In this document: piece after piece, positions 7,502-11,787 of the stretch | How positions within the stretch are numbered: the stretch's first letter is position 1 | Layout: every line of letters begins with the position of its first letter | NCBI GenBank assembly: GCA_028565635.1 | Contig: JAOXYB010050281.1 | Span: 1 to 11,787, forward strand | DNA from: Phoronis ovalis | Lineage: Eukaryota; Phoronida; Phoronidae | Direction: 5' to 3' | Length of the DNA: 11,787 nucleotides | Made by a program: the position numbers and the translations under genes | The notes under the pieces: generated by a model | What the model was told of the DNA's origin: nothing | The model's database searches: none | What the model saw: the letters and a program-made list of their open reading frames with translations, nothing else

Positions 7502-7840
7502 GTAAGTGTATCTTAATAATGAAAGATTTCCAGATGTTATGTGTGCCATTCCTAAACCAACAAATGTGTTTAATATCTGTTAAAATAGAATGTTTTCACG
7601 GCTATGTACTTCAGAAGTACAGACAATCTACACTAATGTTCTATAAATGTAACGTAGTTTAGAAATTATTGATGTTTTGCAACTTCTATGCTGATATTAC
7701 TTTAAATGTAGATGTAATGCCACCTTAGAGAATAAGTGAAGTGTGTTGCATTTATCCTAGCTATATCAGTATAACATTATAATAATATAATATGTTAAAA
7801 TGCAAACACAGGTACTATTTTGATTGGTTAAATTTTTTAG
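7502..7840 (+). other. Probable PTCD1 intron 1 (5' UTR intron)
   Basis: Donor GTAAGT at 7502 and acceptor AATTTTTTAG ending at 7840 bracket 339 bp of AT-rich DNA with no coding potential. The acceptor is the best one before the PTCD1 start but is not proven. Confidence 0.4.
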
Positions 7841-7915
7841 ATTCACACATTTTGTAACTCGGGACACCTGCCGTTGAATCACAAGGGTGATCACATCAAC
7901 CCGGGCACACCATCC

Positions 7916-7942
7916 ATGCTTATGCAACGGAAGGCATATTAA
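7916..7942 (+). other. Upstream ORF in the PTCD1 leader
   Basis: ATG at 7916 (and a second in frame at 7922) opens 8 codons ending TAA at 7940-7942, 12 nt before the PTCD1 start. It would lie in every plausible PTCD1 leader (exon from 7841). It may lower or tune translation. Confidence 0.45.
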
Positions 7943-7954
7943 GAAGCACGAAAG

Positions 7955-8478
7955 ATGAGTTATTGTAAGCTACTGCAAGGTCTCAAACACTTTGGTAGAC
8001 GGAGACTTAGCAGTGTGTATGCAACATGTGAGTATACTCATAGGAAAGTGTCAACCTACCCTCAAAAGAAGTATGTTGGACAACAAAAGAATGTCAGCAG
8101 CCAATATACTTTACAAGCTCGATTACTATCTAATTCTTATTATAATAGGAAGATTGATAATGACATTTCAAAAAATGATAACACAGTAGGGCCAGACAGA
8201 CATCAAAATGTGATGCTATTAGAAGATTCATTTGGTCAGCTATCTTCTGAGTTTAAGGAAAAAGATAGTAAAAATAAATTACATCAGTATCCAAATCGGA
8301 AAATAAAGCAAGTGTTTAAGAGAGACGGGAAGATTTCAAACAAACCATCAAAACTGAATGAAGAAGATTTTATTGCAAGGGCTCAAAATTTGAAGCCTGA
8401 TTGGTCAGATACATTTGGTACCTTGACAACTGTAGAAAATTCTTCATGGAAAGGTGAAAAAGAGGCTGAGGAAAAAAG
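7955..8478 (+). CDS. PTCD1: PTCD1 coding exon 1 (targeting sequence)
   Basis: Encodes residues 1-174 plus two bases: targeting peptide, then a long low-conservation, lysine- and serine-rich region ending near WSDTFGTLTTVENSSWKGEK. Only the FGTLT motif aligns with human. The donor GTGAGA at 8479 falls within an AGG codon; reading on would hit TGA at 8480-8482. Confidence 0.93.
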
Positions 8479-11400
8479 GTGAGAAAAACAAAAGCAAGTA
8501 TTCATAAATAGGGTAAAGAAATCTAAGATAATTTCATAAAAAATCATGTCTCGTGGACTGTCTAAAAAGAATAATTGTTGATGCAACGTTACTCAAGACC
8601 GAGTGTTACTGTAAAGTGCAACAATGAGATAATAATTTCACAAAATATTATATTTACAGTCAAATCTTAGAAGAACATAAACCACACATCCGACTTTCTC
8701 CATTTGGAAGGAAAAATACGCCATACTGGTATGCGAAAAAAATAGAGCGTCTTGGAAAGGAAGGGAAGGTATTTGTACCGTTAGAGTTGTCATGCTTGTC
8801 TTACTTATCTGGATCACATGATTGCTAAAATGTTGTTAAGGAAATGTGTATGTAGCGTAATGTGCATTATATGCTCATCTTCACCTTGTCACTTGGTGAT
8901 ATGTTAAGAAACTAATGTTCTTGGAAGGGACTTACTGATAGTTGATGAAATGTTCAAACATATGGCTTTAATATTCATTTGTATCATGATTCTATCAACT
9001 TGATGAACTTTTTAATAATGTTGAGTCACGAAAAACAGAAACTGTTAGAAAAAAGACCAAAACGATCTACAGTATACAGTTATAGAGCTCCTGAAAAGTT
9101 TGATATGACAGGCAAGTATGAAATTTACCTTGGAAGTGTGTTTCTATTTGTAGTGGTTCTGGTTATGAGTTTTTTTTGCAGGTACAAGAGGCAATTCAAG
9201 TTCTTGAGGCAGAAATGCTAAAGGAAGATCGAGTACTTCCTTCAGTGCATGCATATTCTGCACTGATAGGTATTTTAGGAAGAGTGGGATATACAAAAAA
9301 AGCTTTTCAAATATTTAATCAGGTATGCCCTTGTTGATCCAGTTGTAATATAAATGCAACTGATATTGTGAATAATATGATATGTATTCATTCCGGTAAC
9401 CTTGCATATTATTTTTATAATTATATCTGTATTGCATTACATTAAGAGTGTTTGTTTATTTTTGTATTGCACTAGATTAAACACCAGATAATAATTTAAA
9501 ATTGATTGTAAGAATTTGTTTCTCCAATATAAACACACCGTTGCTATTATTGAGAATAAACTAAAAATCTAACACTACCACCAAAAAAGAAGCTTGCGTT
9601 TTATTATAAGAAATATTTTGAGTTGTTCCGCACCTTTGATTTTTTAAGAAAGAGTAAGTGGATGGATGTCAGGATTCAAGTAAAATGTATTACCTATAAT
9701 ATTAATATGCTAAATATGTGATACATTGGGTAATATGTCTTTCTAAACAAATTCCTCTCGTGCAACTAAAGTAGCATAATCTTTAAACTACTTAAAGGAA
9801 TTTTAACTTGCAACTTTATTAATCAATAATAAAATTAATGAAAACATGATAATAAGAAGGTAAGTGTCATCTGTTTTAGATGAAGAAGCTAGGATTGGCA
9901 CCTGATGCAGCGGTGTATACTGGCTTGTTCAATGCATGTGCTAACTCTCCTTGGAAGGAAGATGGTCTTCAGAGAACTAGAAAACTACGAGAATTAATGC
10001 GAGAAAAAGAAGTTATTCTGAATTTTATTAATTACAAAGCTTTAATGAAAGCCTATGCATTTCACGGAGAGATGCAGTCAGCATTTTCGGTGCTTGATGA
10101 GGCTACAAGAGAAGGACATCGACTTGATACAGAAGCGTTCTGTTTCTTACTTATGGCATGTATATCTGATAAAGAGGCTGGTTTTAAACATACAATCGAG
10201 GTAGTGTACCATCACCTTCTGTTCCCAGTTTCTGTCTTATGTCACTCTGAAACAGGCGTTTGTTCTGGCTGATGGTCATGTACAATAATATCTCTGTGAC
10301 ATCTACTGTATGTTTTACCTATGGATGCAATTCCTCATAAGGTTGTTTATCACAAACAAGTTGTAAATATACTATAAACAAATGCATATTAAATTTTGTA
10401 AATAATAGCTGCCACTTTTCCAAAATGAAATTTTCCCCTTCTGTCTATTGGCTTATATAAACACACAATATACTGTCTGCTTTTGGGGGGAGGGGGGGAG
10501 AGGGGAGGAGAGAGAGAACAATGGTTTGAGGGGTGACAATAAATATCAAATCCCTCATGACTGTAAAGTTTAATAGCACAGTTTTAGAAACTTTTGATTG
10601 GTCTACATAATTATAGTAATGTGTAGACAAAATGTAAAATTCATTTTCGCAATTTTTTTTAACAAGTTAAGTGATGAACTAAAAGTTCAAACCGTTAATT
10701 GTAAGTTGTAATTTCTACTTTTTCCTATAGTTTATTTGGTAGCTGAAAATGTTTATTCATTTCTTGTAATGTGCAAAATTATGAGACATATAATGGTGTG
10801 CAACACTGAAAAATATTTAATACCTGTTAATGTTATATTGTGATCTATGTTTTGAATTTTAGGTATGGAGAGAAATGAGAAGGTATAAGCTCATACCAGA
10901 CAAATACATGTATAATCTTCTATTGCGTGCTGTGAGAGATTGTGGTATAGGAAGCCAGGAATTTGCTAGCACTTTAGTTGGAACAAAACTTTCTAAAGAT
11001 AGTAGGCCGGATAAGAAAGTAAGGCTAAATGCTAATTTTCAAAATGAAGAAAATGTTATCCAGGTACAAGCTACTGAAATCCTTGATGCCCATTCCAAAA
11101 GTTCTAAAGATGGTTTGGATTTTATAAATGTTCAGCTTGAAAATATAAATCAAGAATCTTTTGTACAGCAAACTACAAGCAGGGATAATGAAGATGATGT
11201 GGTATATGAGAAAAGTAATTATGACAATGTTGAATGGTGGGAGAAAGAAGACATTGCAAACAAAACAAAAAATCTACAAGATGTAAAGCGTAAAGACACT
11301 GAAAAATGTACTTTAATGACTACTTTGGATAAGGTGCCAAATATTTTAAACCCAAAAGGCAAATGGCGGCATGTTGTAGGACTAGCCGATATAAAAAGTA

Positions 11401-11787
11401 CTAGTGATAGACTGATGTTACTAGGAGGTGCTGATGGTATTTTGAGCCACATGTCCCATGACAAAGCACAACCCGATGTGATAACCTTATCCCTACTTCT
11501 GGAAGTAATCCCATCCCAAACAGAAGACGAAGAAGCATTGATTGAAATGGCTGCAATACATAATGTCAAACTTGATGCTGATTTCTTTAATGCTGTAATC
11601 AGAAAGAGAAATCTGCGATTTGATTTTACTGGTGCAAGGGTATGTAAACTTTGGTGCAATACTTTGGTTAATAGTAAAATTGAAACTATGTTTAATTATA
11701 AGATTACATACATTTTTGCTGTTTATCCTATCTATAGGATACCCAGCATTGGTATCGTCTTTTACGTGACGATTTTCGATATTGTTT
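7955..11787 (+). CDS. PTCD1: PTCD1, mitochondrial pentatricopeptide-repeat protein (3' end beyond window)
   Basis: Exons 7955-8478, 8660-8768, 9182-9322, 9880-10200, 10863-11639 and 11738-11787 (cut by the edge) join in frame to about 640 codons. Residues 1-60 are rich in R, K, S and Y with few acids (GRRRLSSVYAT), a mitochondrial targeting sequence. Matches to human PTCD1 run in order: FGTLT (human FGTLS), NTPYWY, GRVGYTKKAFQIFNQMKK, YTGLFNACANSPWKE, FCFLLMACISDKEAGFKH, YNLLLRAVRDCGIG, and DRLMLLGGADGILSHM with DADFFNAVIRKR. PPR helix pairs span about residues 215-400, with more after about 580; a polar, acidic linker of about 150 residues lies between. In mammals PTCD1 is a matrix protein that binds mitochondrial leucine tRNAs and is needed for 16S rRNA/large-subunit assembly. 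The N-terminus and linker make it longer than the 700-aa human protein up to the same point. The start at 7955 has A at -3 and gives the targeting peptide. Confidence 0.94.
8660..8768 (+). CDS. PTCD1: PTCD1 coding exon 2
   Basis: The acceptor TATTTACAG ends at 8659. It encodes SQILEEHKPHIRLSPFGRKN and TPYWYAKKIERLGKEGK; NTPYWY and KEGK are shared with human PTCD1. This exon is too short and start-less to appear as a free-standing open frame. Donor GTATTT at 8769, phase 0. Confidence 0.93.
8769..9181 (+). other. PTCD1 intron 3
   Basis: A 413-bp intron with donor GTATTT and acceptor TTTTTTGCAG. A protein-like open stretch (about 9039-9110) is not needed to match human PTCD1 and does not splice in phase; see rejected items. 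Confidence 0.85.
9182..9322 (+). CDS. PTCD1: PTCD1 coding exon 3 (PPR 1)
   Basis: The acceptor TTTTTTGCAG ends at 9181. It encodes VQEAIQVLEAEMLKEDRVLP, SVHAYSALIGILGRVGYTKK and AFQIFNQ (residues 212-258), the first clear PPR; human has GGCGRVGYLKKAFNLYNQ at the same place. Donor GTATGC at 9323, phase 0. Confidence 0.94.
9323..9879 (+). other. PTCD1 intron 4
   Basis: A 557-bp strongly AT-rich intron, donor GTATGC and acceptor TTTTAG. Nothing else recognised. Confidence 0.85.
9880..10200 (+). CDS. PTCD1: PTCD1 coding exon 4 (PPRs 2-4)
   Basis: The acceptor CTGTTTTAG ends at 9879. Its 107 codons (residues 259-365) begin MKKLGLAPDAAVYTGLFNAC and include SPWKE, NFINYKALMKAY and FCFLLMACISDKEAGFKHTI. 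Donor GTAGTG at 10201, phase 0. The initial ATG is an internal methionine codon, not a start. Confidence 0.95.
10201..10862 (+). other. PTCD1 intron 5
   Basis: A 662-bp intron, donor GTAGTG and acceptor TTTTAG. It includes the G-rich purine tract listed separately; the rest is AT-rich with no coding signal. Confidence 0.85.
10485..10518 (+). repeat. G-rich homopurine tract, potential G-quadruplex
   Basis: A 34-nt run of only G and A on the sense strand contains G6, G7 and G4 blocks separated by A or AGA, then GA repeats. Enough GGG units with 1-3 nt loops exist for an intramolecular quadruplex in DNA or pre-mRNA. It stands out in otherwise AT-rich intron sequence. Confidence 0.75.
10863..11639 (+). 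CDS. PTCD1: PTCD1 coding exon 5 (PPR 5, linker, C-terminal PPR region)
   Basis: The acceptor GAATTTTAG ends at 10862. Its 259 codons (residues 366-624) hold VWREMRRYKLIPDKYMYNLL and LRAVRDCGIG, then a linker rich in N, D, E, K and Q, then the second conserved block (DRLMLLGGADGILSHM, QPDVITLSLLLEVIPSQ, DADFFNAVIRKRNLRFDF). Donor GTATGT at 11640, phase 0. A long antisense open frame over this exon (11219-11659) is a shadow. Confidence 0.94.
11738..11787 (+). CDS. PTCD1: PTCD1 coding exon 6, partial
   Basis: The acceptor CTATAG ends at 11737 and the phase-0 frame reads DTQHWYRLLRDDFRYC to the edge without a stop. In human the equivalent place is a PPR helix pair after EGAK, but residue-level similarity is low, so the frame is supported mainly by splice-site position and openness. 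Confidence 0.55.

Noticed and set aside
9039-9110. Protein-like open stretch in PTCD1 intron 3 (KRSTVYSYRAPEKFDM) followed by CAG|GCAAGT, a possible GC-AG donor, suggesting an extra exon.
   Set aside because: The flanking exons already join as GKEGK-VQEAI, matching human KEGK-LVEAL. The stretch would enter in phase 0 but leave in phase 1 and shift the next exon into a stop.
11219-11659. A 146-codon antisense open frame.
   Set aside because: It lies wholly over the conserved PTCD1 exon and its product resembles nothing known; the sense frame matches PTCD1.

Overview
The window is nuclear DNA from an animal, most likely a marine or other non-vertebrate animal. It is AT-rich, its genes are split by GT-AG introns of about 100-660 bp, and intergenic gaps are short. 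It holds three recognisable eukaryotic genes and no prokaryotic, viral or CRISPR features. I cannot name the species; the protein matches and gene density would fit a mollusc or another lophotrochozoan, but that is a guess.

Layout. (1) Positions 1-805, minus strand: the 5' end of a Canopy-family gene (CNPY3/4 type, an ER-luminal saposin-like cochaperone). Only its first coding exon, with signal peptide, and part of intron 1 are present. (2) Positions about 810-1141: a compact divergent promoter between that gene and the next, with ETS-like and YY1-like sites. (3) Positions about 1060-6620, plus strand: a complete ARPC1 gene (the WD40 subunit of the Arp2/3 actin-nucleating complex). It has one non-coding leader exon and ten coding exons, which join in frame to a 371-codon protein ending in the family's conserved C-terminus. 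(4) Positions about 6620-7390: intergenic DNA with no supported gene. (5) From about 7400 to the right edge, plus strand: PTCD1, a mitochondrial pentatricopeptide-repeat protein involved in mitochondrial tRNA(Leu)/16S rRNA metabolism. It has a probable non-coding leader exon and six coding exons in the window; the 3' end lies outside.

The three proteins act in different compartments (ER lumen, cytoplasmic actin, mitochondrial matrix), so there is no shared pathway. The link between them is positional: the human homologues CNPY4, ARPC1A/B and PTCD1 all map to 7q22.1, so the window probably shows an old conserved gene neighbourhood.

Extra structure includes a foldback, MITE-like element with a duplicated terminus in ARPC1 intron 1 and a 15-bp perfect hairpin in ARPC1 intron 7. 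There is also a guanine-rich tract in PTCD1 intron 5 and a YY1/TISU-like start context with upstream ORFs in the PTCD1 leader. I found no convincing evidence of a previously undescribed system; the more interesting signals are regulatory and evolutionary.
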